Positions 35,194-44,494 are shown, counted from the first letter of the stretch. The stretch is 64,000 nt of DNA from Arthrobacter globiformis (GCF_030818015.1 NZ_JAUSZX010000003.1:77788-141787); one strand, 5' to 3'. Made by a program: numbers and translations. The notes: generated by a model from the letters alone, not told the origin.

Positions 35194-35955
35194 TTAGCAG
35201 GAGGCGGTATCCGCCGGTATGGTCGAGGAACCGTCGCCCGGCCCCTCATGTGTCGGCAGCCATTTGTGCAGGAAGTCAATGGTTCTCGCCCACGCGACCT
35301 GCGTTGGTTGGAGACGGAAAGTGTCGCGTCCGTAGGTGGCGAACGCGTGTCCAGCGCCTTGGTACAGATACATCTCCACGTCCGGGACACCGGTGAGGAC
35401 GGTACTGATTGCTTGCCTGGCCTCCGGTGGACAGTAATGGTCGTTCTCGGCGAAATGCAGCAACAGCGGCACGTCCAGGTGCCTGCCGAGGCCGACTCGT
35501 TCCTGGAGACCTACGGCGTAGTAGCTCACAGCGCAATCGACGGGCTGGGTGACGGCGGCAAGGAAGGCGAGGCCGCCGCCCAGACAGTAACCCAGGGTCC
35601 CGACGGCACTGTTTCCTGCAGCAGCGGCCCGTGCCCAGACGATGGCAGCCGATATGTCCGTCAGCGCCATGGTGACATCGAGTCCGTCCCTGAGTTTCAG
35701 GGCCTTGTCGAAGTCTTCGCCCTCGTGGTGGAGGTCCACGTCCAATTCTTGCCTGGCGAAAAGGTCAGGGACGATGGCGAGGAATCCGGCGTCGGCAAAC
35801 TCGCGGGCCATCGTGCGCATGTAGGTATTGATGCCGAAAATTTCATGCAGAAGGATGAGGCAGGGAAAGGGCCCGCCCGTATCCGGAGCGGCAAGGAAGG
35901 CACGGAACTGGTGGCCGTCCTGTGCCGTGAGGTTGATGTATCTGCTCGTTGGCAT
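35194..35955 (-). CDS. Dienelactone hydrolase-family protein
   Basis: A 253-residue alpha/beta hydrolase. The catalytic triad is visible as C124 (LGYCLGGGLAF), D172 (FAENDHYCPP) and H203 (GAGHAFATY), with HEIFGINTY as the dienelactone-hydrolase N-terminal signature. The family hydrolyses cyclic dienelactones to maleylacetate in modified ortho-cleavage pathways, but many members act on other lactones or esters. It follows extradiol copy 2 on the same strand after 96 bases. The C-terminal tail beyond about residue 235 is extra. Confidence 0.9.
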   Translation of the reverse strand: MPTSRYINLTAQDGHQFRAFLAAPDTGGPFPCLILLHEIFGINTYMRTMAREFADAGFLAIVPDLFARQELDVDLHHEGEDFDKALKLRDGLDVTMALTDISAAIVWARAAAAGNSAVGTLGYCLGGGLAFLAAVTQPVDCAVSYYAVGLQERVGLGRHLDVPLLLHFAENDHYCPPEARQAISTVLTGVPDVEMYLYQGAGHAFATYGRDTFRLQPTQVAWARTIDFLHKWLPTHEGPGDGSSTIPADTASC

Positions 35956-36051
35956 TGCACCGATGCCTTCCTCAGCGTTTCATGGGGCAGCCGGCGGGGC
36001 CAGCGGCAAGTGTCAGGCGGAAGCTTTGTTGATCGTCGGACATGTCTCTTT

Positions 36052-36978
36052 CTAGTGGCTGGCTGCTGCGTGGGTGCCGGTCATGAGGGCGGCGAGGTCG
36101 TCGGGTTCGAGGAAGGAGGGGGGAGGTGGGGGTCCCCAGTTGAAGAGTCCTTGGGCGCCTTCGAAGGTTTCGGGGGTCCAGATTTCGTCTTCGGGGATGC
36201 AGTCCATGTCGGAGTAGTACTCGGAGAAGTTCCCGGCGGGGTCTTTGAGGTACCAGAAGAAGTTGGATCCGGCGTGGTGGCGGCCCAGGCCCCAGATGTG
36301 GCGTTCGGGGTTGTTTTCGAGCATCGCTTTGGCGCCGCGTCCGACATCGTCGATGTCGTCGACCTGCCAGGAGGTGTGGTGCAGGAAGTTCACCGGGGCG
36401 GCGAGGGCAAGGACGTTGTGGTGGTCCACCGAGCAGCGCATGAACGCGCCCTTATCGGAGATGTAGTCGCTGACTTTGAAGCCGATGCCTTCGGTGAAGA
36501 ACCGCATGGTCGCTTCCAGGTTCACGGTGCCGATCACGGTGTGCCCGAGTTTGCGGGGCTTGATCGCGTAGTCCCTGACGACGCCGGGGGCGCGGCCGAA
36601 GCGGTCGATCCGGCCGGGGCCGTTGTAGGGGGTCGCCGGGGTGGGGTCCTGCGCGATCCGGGGGGCGACGTGGATCCGGGCGGTGAACCCTGACACTGGT
36701 TCCTGGGCGAGGAGTTCGGTTCCGTTGTGGTTGATCGGCACGCCCAGGCGGGTCATCTGAGAGGTGACTTTGGCGACGTCATCGTCGTTGTCGGCGCCGA
36801 CGCCCAGTTCGACCAGGCGCCGGGTGGGGGCGTGGACGATTTTGAGTTGTTCGCCGCCGTCACGGGTCCCGAACGAGTTATTCCCGAGCGGGTCAAGGCC
36901 GAACTCTTCGTAGTAAGCGGCCGTTTCGGGGACATTCGGTACGCCCATCACGACGCGGGTCAGGCGATGCAGTGACAA
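36052..36978 (-). CDS. Extradiol (catechol 2,3-) dioxygenase, copy 2
   Basis: A 308-residue protein identical to copy 1 through residue 303, including H146, H201 and E253, then ending AAASH. The TTG start and AAGGAG are within the repeat. It follows FAH copy 2 and precedes the dienelactone hydrolase gene. Identical catalytic parts imply the same reaction; the copies differ in genomic context and so perhaps in expression. Confidence 0.87.
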   Translation of the reverse strand: MSLHRLTRVVMGVPNVPETAAYYEEFGLDPLGNNSFGTRDGGEQLKIVHAPTRRLVELGVGADNDDDVAKVTSQMTRLGVPINHNGTELLAQEPVSGFTARIHVAPRIAQDPTPATPYNGPGRIDRFGRAPGVVRDYAIKPRKLGHTVIGTVNLEATMRFFTEGIGFKVSDYISDKGAFMRCSVDHHNVLALAAPVNFLHHTSWQVDDIDDVGRGAKAMLENNPERHIWGLGRHHAGSNFFWYLKDPAGNFSEYYSDMDCIPEDEIWTPETFEGAQGLFNWGPPPPPSFLEPDDLAALMTGTHAAASH

Positions 36979-37043
36979 GGGGTTACTCCTTTGTATCCGT
37001 GAAAAGTTTGATGTTGGTGCCCGCCCCGCCAGAGGGGGGTGGG

Positions 37044-37079
37044 CTGGCTGCCCGGGTTGTTACCGGCCCGGGCAGCCAG
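37044..37079. terminator. Intra-operon hairpin between FAH and extradiol genes, copy 2
   Basis: Same 13-bp stem and loop as at 32275-32310, carried within the duplicated segment. Confidence 0.5.
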
Positions 37080-37087
37080 GGGATGGT

Positions 37088-37945
37088 TCAGTTGCCGGCC
37101 GAGACGAATGTCTGTGTCATTTCGCCGATGCCCTCGATCCGGGAGACCAAGGTTTCTCCGGGCTGGATGAAACGCTTCGGACTCCGGCCCACGCCGACCC
37201 CGGCAGGGGTGCCGGTGAAGATGATGTCCCCCGGCAGCAGGGTCACCGTTGCGGACAACCCCTCGATCAGGGCCGGGACGGAAAAGATCAGCTCCGAGGT
37301 GCGGCCTTTCTGGAGTTCTTCACCATCCAGGCTGCAGCTGAGTTCCAGGTCGTCGGGGTTCGAGAACTCGTCCGGGGTGACCAGCCAGGGTCCGACAGGG
37401 CCGAAGCCCGGGAAGGACTTGCCCAGCCCGAACTGCGGTGCCGGGCCACGGAGCTGGGAGACCCGCTCGGAAATGTCCTGACCAATCGACAGGCCTGCCA
37501 CATGGTCCCAGGCGTCCGCCGCGGGAACGTTCCGGGCTTCCTTGCCGATCACCGCCACGAGCTCCACTTCCCAGTCCACGTTCCCACCCTCAGGGATGAC
37601 CACGGTCGTGTCCGGGCCGGTGATGCAGGTGGGGAACTTCGTAAACACCGGCGGGAGGGTGTCCGGCTGCGCGAACCCCGACTCCTTCGCGTGCTCCGAG
37701 TAGTTCAAACCAATCGCGAACACCTGACGCGGCGCCGGAGACGGCGAGCCCAGCCACGACCGGTCAAACGACACGTCGGCAGGGGTGTCAGCCAGAGTTC
37801 CGGCCCAGGCCCGGAACTCCTCCCACCGCTCATAAACACCCGCCAGCCCCGGACCGAACCGGCCCCCGCTGGCAGCCTCAACATCAAGACCAGCCTCATC
37901 AGAAACCAGCAAAACAGCTCGGTTATCAACGTTGGCAATACGCAC
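37088..37945 (-). CDS. Fumarylacetoacetate hydrolase (FAH)-family protein, copy 2
   Basis: A 285-residue protein with the same sequence as copy 1 at 32319-33176, including start codon and ribosome site. Upstream sequence differs from base 37957 onward: it has no operator palindromes and lies 69 bases after DoxX, so it probably belongs to the ABC-DoxX transcription unit. Activity as for copy 1. Confidence 0.9.
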   Translation of the reverse strand: MRIANVDNRAVLLVSDEAGLDVEAASGGRFGPGLAGVYERWEEFRAWAGTLADTPADVSFDRSWLGSPSPAPRQVFAIGLNYSEHAKESGFAQPDTLPPVFTKFPTCITGPDTTVVIPEGGNVDWEVELVAVIGKEARNVPAADAWDHVAGLSIGQDISERVSQLRGPAPQFGLGKSFPGFGPVGPWLVTPDEFSNPDDLELSCSLDGEELQKGRTSELIFSVPALIEGLSATVTLLPGDIIFTGTPAGVGVGRSPKRFIQPGETLVSRIEGIGEMTQTFVSAGN

Positions 37946-38014
37946 AAAAACTCCTCTTCAAGGGGGACAGTTATCAGCCGGTGGACGGGACTGTCCGTGC
38001 CGGCGGGCGGGTGG

Positions 38015-38515
38015 CTATGCCGGTTTCCTGGCGGTTCGGGTGGTCCGGATGAGCAGCGGGCTGGCGCCGATGAAGCTGAGGGCGGCGGCCGCTGCTGTGT
38101 ATCCCATTCCGGTGAAGTCAGGTAGGGCGAGTGCCTGATCGACTGAGTAGCGGCCGGGGCCGGTGACTCCGAGGCCGAGCGCGATCAGTCCGTAGAGCAG
38201 CGGCAGTTCGTAACCGCCTTTGGCCGCCCAGATGCCGTTCTGGCGGCTCACGGACGCTGCTACAAGCATGGTGCCGAAGACGAGGGCGGTTCCCAGGATG
38301 GAGACGGTCCCGGAGGCGATCGATGCGGCCCCTGCCACTTCCAGGGTTCCGGCCACCGCCACCATGAGAGGCGCTGGCCGCAGCCCCCAGGCCGCGAACA
38401 GCGGTGCCGTGCCTTGGATTCCTCCGCCGCCGAACCAGCCGAAGAGCTTCTGCGTACCGTGGCAGGCAACGAGCACCGCAAGTACCACTCTGAGCAGCAA
38501 GATCCCTTCATCCAC
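38015..38515 (-). CDS. DoxX-family membrane protein
   Basis: A 166-residue, four-helix membrane protein (ILLLRVVLAVLVACHGTQKL, then GWFGGGGI, LEVAGAASIASG, ELPLLYGLIALGLG). DoxX proteins resemble a quinol oxidase subunit and often accompany redox or aromatic catabolic genes, with no settled biochemical role. It lies between the ABC transporter genes and FAH copy 2 on the same strand, 39 bases after the ATPase gene. Confidence 0.86.
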   Translation of the reverse strand: MDEGILLLRVVLAVLVACHGTQKLFGWFGGGGIQGTAPLFAAWGLRPAPLMVAVAGTLEVAGAASIASGTVSILGTALVFGTMLVAASVSRQNGIWAAKGGYELPLLYGLIALGLGVTGPGRYSVDQALALPDFTGMGYTAAAAALSFIGASPLLIRTTRTARKPA

Positions 38516-38554
38516 AATGTTCTCTTTCCATCAGATCGGGGTTCCGGGGCTGGC

Positions 38555-39364
38555 TCATGGCTGCTGCCGGCGGACGAGGCCGAGGATGTGGGCGCGGAGG
38601 TCAGCGAACTCCCGGGTGGATTTGGTTGCTACCTGGTCCCGCGGGTGGGGCAGGTTCACGGGGACGATCTCACTGACGCTGGTGGGGGTGCCGGAGAGCA
38701 CGATGACACGGTCTGCCAGGTAGACGGATTCTTCGATGTCGTGGGTGACGAGAAGAATCGTCATGCCGTATTTTTCCTTGATGGTGTGAGTCAGGTCTTC
38801 CAAATCGGAGCGGGTTTGGGCATCAACGGACGCGAAGGGTTCATCCATCAGTAGGACTGCGGGTTCGTAGGCGACGGCCCGGGCGATGGCTACCCGCTGC
38901 TGCATGCCGCCTGACAGTTGCCAGGGGTGCTGGGATCCGCTGTTTTCCAGCCCGACGCTGGCGAGGGCGGCGCGGGCCCGTTCCCGCCGCTGCGTCGCTG
39001 ATATTCCGGGCCGGCCCCGCAGAGGGAGCTCCACATTGGCCTGCACCGTCAACCAGGGCATCAGGGAGCGGCTGTAGTCCTGGAAGACGACGGCCATTCG
39101 TGGCGGTGGTCCGACGACCTTGTCTTCGCCGATGAAGACTGTTCCCGCTGTGGAGGGCATCAGCCCTGCCAGGCAGCGCAGAAGGGTTGTCTTTCCGGCG
39201 CCGGACGGTCCGACGATGCAGACGGTTTCCCGGTCGTAGACGTCAAAGCTGATGTCCCCCAGCACGGTCCGTGCGGTGGCTCCGGTGCCGTAGGTCTTGG
39301 CAAGACCTTGAGCCGAGAGTGCGCGCGCGCCGGTGAGGCTGCGTTTGATGGTTGTGTCAGTCAT
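38555..39364 (-). CDS. ABC transporter ATP-binding protein, NitT/TauT (SsuB-like) type
   Basis: A 269-residue ATPase. ATG 39364, overlapping the permease stop (ATGA), has AAGGAGG upstream; the 96-residue extension above it is not supported. Walker A GPSGAGKTT, Q-loop VVFQDYSRSLMPWL, signature LSGGMQQR, Walker B LLMDEPFASVD and the switch His in LLVTHDIEESV are all intact. It powers the two permeases encoded directly upstream. Transporters of this class import sulfonates, nitrate or aromatic acids such as phthalate. Confidence 0.93.
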   Translation of the reverse strand: MTDTTIKRSLTGARALSAQGLAKTYGTGATARTVLGDISFDVYDRETVCIVGPSGAGKTTLLRCLAGLMPSTAGTVFIGEDKVVGPPPRMAVVFQDYSRSLMPWLTVQANVELPLRGRPGISATQRRERARAALASVGLENSGSQHPWQLSGGMQQRVAIARAVAYEPAVLLMDEPFASVDAQTRSDLEDLTHTIKEKYGMTILLVTHDIEESVYLADRVIVLSGTPTSVSEIVPVNLPHPRDQVATKSTREFADLRAHILGLVRRQQP

Positions 39365-40149
39365 TGTGGTCCTCCTTGGTCTGTTCCGCGCAGGCCACGG
39401 TGCCAGCGGAGCAGACGGTGTTCGATAATTCTGAAAAGCACGTTGGACAGGTATCCCAGGATTCCGAGGATCAGGAGGGCCGCCCACATGACGTCCATGT
39501 CGTACTGCCGGGCCGACTGGAGTTCGATGTATCCGATGCCCTCGGTGGAGGCGACGTATTCGCTGGCCACGATGAGGATCACACCGAGGGAAACACTGAT
39601 CCGGATGCCTGCAATGATCTGCGGTGACGCCGCGGGAAGGATGATGCGCCACAGGTAGTCCCGCCGTCTGATGGTGTAGCTGCGGGCGACGTCTTTGACG
39701 AGGACGTCGATGCCCCTGATTCCGTCGATGGTGTTCATCAGAACCGGCCAGAAGGCGCCGAACACGATGATGGCCACCTTCATTTCGGCCCCGATGCCGA
39801 ACATGAACAGGGCAATCGGCAGCAGCGCTACGCCCGGAATGGCCCGCATGAACTCCAGCAGCGGCTGCAGCGCTGTATACAGCGCTGGCACCAGTCCCAG
39901 GAGCAGACCGATGGCGATGCCGAGGATGACGGAGACGGCGAGGCCGGCTCCGAGATTCTGCAGGCTGGGAAGGATGTCGGTTTCGAAGCGCGCCGTCATT
40001 ACGGTGCCGATTTCGGTGGTGATCCGGCTAAGTGGTGGGAAGTACAGCGAGGTACTGGTGCTGCTGAGGATCCACCAGGCCAGGAAGCCGGCGACGGGCA
40101 GCCACACCTCCGTGACGAGGTTTGTCGTTTTGCCAAGGACTGCTCTCAT
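39361..40149 (-). CDS. ABC transporter permease 1 (NitT/TauT type)
   Basis: A 262-residue permease with six helices and the EAA-type loop DVARSYTIRRRDYLWRIILP that docks the ATPase. It overlaps the ATPase gene and the second permease gene by 4 bases each. Two different permease genes suggest a heterodimeric channel, less common than the usual homodimer of this family. Confidence 0.92.
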   Translation of the reverse strand: MRAVLGKTTNLVTEVWLPVAGFLAWWILSSTSTSLYFPPLSRITTEIGTVMTARFETDILPSLQNLGAGLAVSVILGIAIGLLLGLVPALYTALQPLLEFMRAIPGVALLPIALFMFGIGAEMKVAIIVFGAFWPVLMNTIDGIRGIDVLVKDVARSYTIRRRDYLWRIILPAASPQIIAGIRISVSLGVILIVASEYVASTEGIGYIELQSARQYDMDVMWAALLILGILGYLSNVLFRIIEHRLLRWHRGLRGTDQGGPQ

Positions 40150-40931
40150 GCGCTTATTCCTCTCACGGAGGGGTGCCAGAAAAGGACCCGTCGGGACATG
40201 TAGTTCAGTCCGAGGTAGGCGGCGATTCCAACGAGGCCGATGAGGAGCACGTAAGCGTACGTGGGGGCCAGGGCGCCGCCGGTCTGGGCCATGACCATTT
40301 CCATACCGATCCCTGGCGCGGAGCCAAGAACTTCACTGGAGACGGCCAGGAGCAGCCCGATGATGGCCGAAATCCTGAGTCCGGTGACGATGAAGGGCAG
40401 GGCGGATGGCATGAGGATGCTGAAGACGGAGCGGGCCGGCGTGAAGGAGTAGGACCTGGCTGTGTCGAGGAGGACGCGGTCGGTGTCACGTACCCCGTAG
40501 GCCGTCTGGACGAGGATGGGCCAGAAGGCACCGTAGACAATCAGGACCACTTTCATCTCCATCGTTGCGCCGAAGAGCAAAAGGATGACCGGGATCACGG
40601 AGACTGAGGGGATGGTGCTGAGGAAATCGATGAGAAGCCTGGTGGACCGGTAGAGGAAACCAATCCTGCCCAGAAGCATTCCGAGCGGGATCCCTGCTGC
40701 AGCGGCGATCAGGACTCCGATCACCCAGCTCATCATGGTGTCGCCGAGCGCCTGCCAGAATCCGGGGTCACCGAGCAGCGTTACCAGGGCCTGGACGGTG
40801 CTTGTCATGCTGGGGAAGACCGATGAGGGCAGAAGCCCGGTCTGGCTGCCGAATTCCCATGCGGCCAACGCTACGGCGATTGTGAGGGCGCCGGAGCCTT
40901 TTCTGCCGTAGCGGATCAGTTGGCGGGCCAT
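40146..40931 (-). CDS. ABC transporter permease 2 (NitT/TauT type)
   Basis: A 261-residue permease with six helices and the coupling loop LDTARSYSFTPARSVFSILM. It parallels permease 1 in topology and in many residues (for example VIPVILLLFGATMEMKVVLI). It overlaps permease 1 by 4 bases and follows the substrate-binding protein gene by 2 bases. Confidence 0.92.
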   Translation of the reverse strand: MARQLIRYGRKGSGALTIAVALAAWEFGSQTGLLPSSVFPSMTSTVQALVTLLGDPGFWQALGDTMMSWVIGVLIAAAAGIPLGMLLGRIGFLYRSTRLLIDFLSTIPSVSVIPVILLLFGATMEMKVVLIVYGAFWPILVQTAYGVRDTDRVLLDTARSYSFTPARSVFSILMPSALPFIVTGLRISAIIGLLLAVSSEVLGSAPGIGMEMVMAQTGGALAPTYAYVLLIGLVGIAAYLGLNYMSRRVLFWHPSVRGISA

Positions 40932-40933
40932 GG

Positions 40934-41920
40934 TCAGGCCTTGGGAACAACGAGTGTGTCGACGTCGATCTTGCCCTTCACGAAGCCGTACTTCGTGATG
41001 AGTTCGGACCAGATCCGGGCGCGGTCGGCGGTGAAGTCGGAATTGAACTCCGGAAGCTGCATGACTGCTGCCAGGTCCTTGGGCGTTCCGCTGAAGGACG
41101 GGAGGAGAGCCCTGACGGCGTCCGGGTTTTTGGCGGCGTAAGCGGTTGCCTCGTCGACTGCGGCCTTGAAGTTCTCCACGGTGGTGCGGTTGCCGCCGAG
41201 GAATTGTTCGGTGGTTGCCAGGACGAATTGCAGGGCGTGGGGCACGGCAACCGCGCCGGGGGAGAGGATGTAGCGTGCCCCGGCTGCTTCGGCGGCATTG
41301 GTGAAGGGGGAAATGGTATTGATGGCGTCAACCTGGCCTCTTTCCAGCGAGTTGAGCATGCTGTCCAGTGGCACTTCCAGGAACTTGATGCGGCTGCTGT
41401 CCAGGCCTGACTTATCGAGTGCGACACGCAGCGAAAGCTCGCCGGCGCCTCCGAGGCCGCTCACTCCGATGGTCTTGCCATTCAGATCCGAAAGTTCCCG
41501 GATGGGGCTGTTCTTGGCCACGTAGACCTTACCCGGATCCTGGGCCGGCTTGTCAGTGGTGACAGTGGTGGTCCCAAAGAGCCGCAGCGGGATTCCGGCC
41601 GCGGACGCCTGCATAGCATCAACGTTGGCGAGCACGCCGATTTGGGCGGCTCCTGAAACCAGCGCCGGGATGCTCGCCCCCATGGTAGGGGCCGGGGTGA
41701 TCTTGACGTTAAGTCCATGCTTCTTGAAGAGACCCTTTTCTTGTGCGATGTACAGGGGCGCGGAGTCGACGATTGGCGCGAGAGTCACCGTGATGCTCGT
41801 GGTGCCATCAGCGGAAACTGTGGTCGGTTTGGCTCCAGCAGAGGAGCAAGCTGTGCCGGTCGCGGCAAGTACCAACGCGATCGCGCCAGCGGCAACGGTG
41901 CGGTAGATGGTGGTGGTCAT
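40934..41920 (-). CDS. ABC transporter substrate-binding lipoprotein (NitT/TauT type)
   Basis: A 328-residue binding protein, first gene of the transporter operon. The signal peptide ends in ATGTAC|SS, a lipobox, so it is tethered outside. Then the periplasmic-binding-protein core follows (APIVDSAPLYIAQEKGLFKK, IGVLANVDAMQAS, IRELSDLNGKTIGVSGLGG). AGGA precedes ATG 41920. Ligands of this class include sulfonates, nitrate and aromatic carboxylates; the cluster favours an aromatic acid. A palindromic operator lies 68-90 bases upstream. Confidence 0.92.
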   Translation of the reverse strand: MTTTIYRTVAAGAIALVLAATGTACSSAGAKPTTVSADGTTSITVTLAPIVDSAPLYIAQEKGLFKKHGLNVKITPAPTMGASIPALVSGAAQIGVLANVDAMQASAAGIPLRLFGTTTVTTDKPAQDPGKVYVAKNSPIRELSDLNGKTIGVSGLGGAGELSLRVALDKSGLDSSRIKFLEVPLDSMLNSLERGQVDAINTISPFTNAAEAAGARYILSPGAVAVPHALQFVLATTEQFLGGNRTTVENFKAAVDEATAYAAKNPDAVRALLPSFSGTPKDLAAVMQLPEFNSDFTADRARIWSELITKYGFVKGKIDVDTLVVPKA

Positions 41921-41987
41921 GTTCTGTCCTGTTCTGGGCTTATCAGGGGAGGAAGGCTTTCAGTTCCGGGGAGAGTACGCAGGCAAG

Positions 41988-42010
41988 TGATCATTATCAT
42001 TATGATGATT
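41988..42010. promoter_or_regulatory. Palindromic operator upstream of the ABC transporter operon
   Basis: TGATCATTATCATTATGATG with two further bases forms an AT-rich partly palindromic block, sharing TGATCATTA with the sites before the GntR gene and FAH copy 1. It lies between the substrate-binding gene and the end of the flavin reductase gene. Confidence 0.55.
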
Positions 42011-42051
42011 TACAGCGACCTTGGGTACCCTTATTTTTCGGCGGTTGGAGG

Positions 42052-43240
42052 TTACGCGGGCAAGTTTCCGTGGATTTCTGCGGTGACCCGGGATGCGGCC
42101 TGGAGGAGGGCTGCCTGATACTCGGCGCGCTGTGCACCGTCTCCTCGCGCGCGGTCGTTAAGGGTCAGGATCAGGACCACTCGTCCGTCGCGGTCGAAGA
42201 CGGGCGCGGAGATGCTGTGCACGGGCGATCCTGTCGAACCGTCCCCGGACAGCGCGTAGTCGCCGGCCACCGCCCCGAGCAGCGCGTGCAATTCGCGGTC
42301 AGTGGACGGCAGGGGGCCTGTTGCAGCCATCCTGCTGACGACCGATTCCATGGCGTGCAGCCGTTCATCGTCTGGGGTGGCAGCCCACCCCTGCTGCCGG
42401 ATTTGCTCAAGATGCTCCTCGAAGTGCTCCCGAAGCTCGGGCTCCGGGTGGGCGACGGACCGGGAGATCCAGGCGTCTACAGACTCCGGCCCCGCCCAGG
42501 CGACAAATAGGGCGCCCATCGGCGCCACAAGAGGCAGCCGCAGGCCAACCTTGCTGAAGTCCAGGTCTGAGCTTCCGGCTCCGGCGTAGGCCAGTTGGAT
42601 CACGTCCTCACCGATGACGGCAGACGCGTGGCAGTCCACGCCGTAGCGTTCTGCCAGCGACTCGATCTGCGGGCGCGCCCTGTCGGCAAGGCGCAGGTGA
42701 GCCGGAAGCACCTCTTCGAAGCCGACCATGAGCGACAAAGTGGAGAATCGCCCATAGCCGCCTTGGAAAAACAGCAGGGGAGACTTGGGCTGGTCAGCTG
42801 TTCCAAGAGTGTCCACGGCCCCGATGACGATGTCGTGGTCGCCCGCTTGGTGCACGGTATCGAGCCGGCAGTCTATCCAGGCGATCGCTCCGTCCAGGAC
42901 TGGTGTTCCGGAGGGGGCTGGACGCCACCGGACCTGGCTGAACTTCTCTGATCCCCGTCTGGCAAACAGGCGGCACAAGTCGTCCTGGTCGGAGGCCAGG
43001 ACATTGATGCAGAACCTTCCGGCATTCCTGATCCGCTGATAGGTTCCGGATTCCCGCATGGGAAGGAAGGCGATCAATGCAGGGTCGAGGGATACCGAGG
43101 TAAAGGATCCGACAGTCATGCCGATCGGCCCGAGCTCGGGGTCGATCGCGGTGACGATGCAGACACCGGTGGGGTAGTGGCCCAGAACTCGGCGGAAGTA
43201 CTGGGGATCCAGCGGGGGTGTCTACGGTGAGTGTATCCAT
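42052..43240 (-). CDS. Flavin reductase fused to an IclR effector domain, 5' frameshift
   Basis: From ATG 43240 the frame MDTLTVDTP breaks in a CCCCC run near 43221. Adding one C restores PLDPQYFRRVLGHYPTGVCI and leads into the open frame that continues to 42052. Residues to about 165 form a flavin reductase (FMN-binding split barrel: IGMTVGSFTSVSLDPALIAF). From about 195 the chain is an IclR effector-binding domain (ERYGVDCHASAVIGEDVIQL, SAPVFDRDGRVVLILTL) with no winged helix. It would supply FMNH2 to the adjacent monooxygenase and might sense the substrate. As sequenced, only an N-terminally shortened chain from 43119 could be made. Confidence 0.82.
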
Positions 43241-43279
43241 GACGAGTATTTCCTTACTGCTCGTGGCGTCGAAGGGCCG

Positions 43280-44494
43280 CTAGATCATGCGCCGGTTTTC
43301 GAGGGTCTGCAGTCCGAGCGTGAACTCCCCGTGCAGTTCGAAGCCGACTTCGCCCAGGACACCATGGGCGAGGATGGTGTTGATGTCGCGCAACAGCCGT
43401 GCGAGGAGCCCGTCCTCTGCGATGGCCTGAGCCCCCGTGTGGCGGAAGGCCCGCGTGATGACCTGGTGGGCTGTCTTACCTGCAAACGACGATGCCGTCT
43501 GCATGAAGTCCAGCAGTTCCAGGTCGACGTCGCCGCCGCCGGCCAGTGCGTCGTGGACGCGCTGATTGGCCTGGATGGCCAGCGCACGGGCCGCGCGTAA
43601 CTGCGCATCAAGTTCTCCCAGCTCCCGCTGGAACCAGGAAGACTCGGCAAGGCTGGCCGAGGCGCCGATGTTGATCCGGCTGCCGCGGCGCTTGGTCGGG
43701 GCGATGGCAATAATCTCGTCAAGTGCCCGCCGTGCGGCGCCAAGGACCATTCCCGGGTGCATCTGGAGAATGTAGGGGACCATGCCCATCCGGGCCAGGG
43801 GAGTGTCCACACGGCGCGGAATGCCCATGGGGTCGTAGATCATTTCATCCGGAACGAACACGGAATCAACGACGAAGGCCGTTGAGCCGGTGGCCTTCAT
43901 CCCCAGGACGTTCCATGCGTCGAGGATCTTGAACTGCCCGGCCGGAACCAAAGCCATGCGACGTTCGGTCTGGCCGCTCCCCGAAGCGGTCCAGAACGTC
44001 GCGGAAACGTAATCCGCGTGGTGGATGCCACTGGTGAAATCCCACCTGCCATTCAGGACATACCCGCCGTCCACCTTTTCCGCCTCGCCCGGCCGCAGTG
44101 ACGCGGCATGCAGTGGCAGCCTCGAGCGGAAGACGAGCGAGGCCTGCTCGGGGGCAAGGTGAGTCGCCAGCTGGCCGGCACCTTCCAAGAGGATGGCAGA
44201 GGTCCATGCCAGACTGGGATCAATCCGGCCTACGGCCTCAATCACCTCAAATGCCGTGACGGGATCCACCTCGTTTCCCCCCAGGTCATCAGGGGTCATG
44301 ATGCCCATGATCCCCGCATCCCGCAGTGCCTGGATGGACCCGGATACGACCTTTCCCTGCCGCTGGGATTCCTGTACGCCGTCTTCAAGCAACTCACGGA
44401 TGAGCTCGACCTGCTCTAGTGCGTGCCTGCGCCGTTCGAGCTGGTCTTTCGGCCAGTCCGTGGCATTGGCAGTGGTGGTGGTGGTGGCAGACAT
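43280..44494 (-). CDS. Acyl-CoA dehydrogenase-fold FMNH2-dependent monooxygenase (HsaA/DszC-like)
   Basis: A 404-residue protein with GAGAGGG before ATG 44494. It has the acyl-CoA dehydrogenase fold (GIMGIMTPDDLGGNEVDP, DPSLAWTSAILLEG, GYVLNGRWDFTSGIHHADYV, NVLGMKATGSTAFVVDSVFV) but lacks the catalytic Glu context of true dehydrogenases. The ending is of the type-2 C-terminal domain seen in group D flavin monooxygenases. These use reduced flavin from a separate reductase to hydroxylate phenols; the flavin reductase gene lies 39 bases downstream in the same direction. Substrate unknown. Confidence 0.85.
   Translation of the reverse strand: MSATTTTTANATDWPKDQLERRRHALEQVELIRELLEDGVQESQRQGKVVSGSIQALRDAGIMGIMTPDDLGGNEVDPVTAFEVIEAVGRIDPSLAWTSAILLEGAGQLATHLAPEQASLVFRSRLPLHAASLRPGEAEKVDGGYVLNGRWDFTSGIHHADYVSATFWTASGSGQTERRMALVPAGQFKILDAWNVLGMKATGSTAFVVDSVFVPDEMIYDPMGIPRRVDTPLARMGMVPYILQMHPGMVLGAARRALDEIIAIAPTKRRGSRINIGASASLAESSWFQRELGELDAQLRAARALAIQANQRVHDALAGGGDVDLELLDFMQTASSFAGKTAHQVITRAFRHTGAQAIAEDGLLARLLRDINTILAHGVLGEVGFELHGEFTLGLQTLENRRMI

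Larger units (their letters stand above)
36067..37956 (-). repeat. 1,890-bp direct repeat, copy 2
   Basis: Second copy of the segment at 31298-33187, same orientation. Outside it the flanks are unrelated: dienelactone hydrolase on one side and DoxX on the other. The palindromic operators that precede copy 1 are not included, so copy 2 probably depends on transcription from the DoxX/ABC side. Confidence 0.92.

Noticed and set aside
35022..35390. N-terminal extension of malate synthase to 655 residues
   Set aside because: The extension is low-quality sequence overlapping the dienelactone hydrolase gene; ATG 35021 has AAGGA and gives the usual family length.
35101..36693. A 530-codon + strand frame across dienelactone hydrolase and extradiol copy 2
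   Set aside because: Antisense to two genes with intact catalytic residues; its sequence is Gly/Val-rich with no domain.
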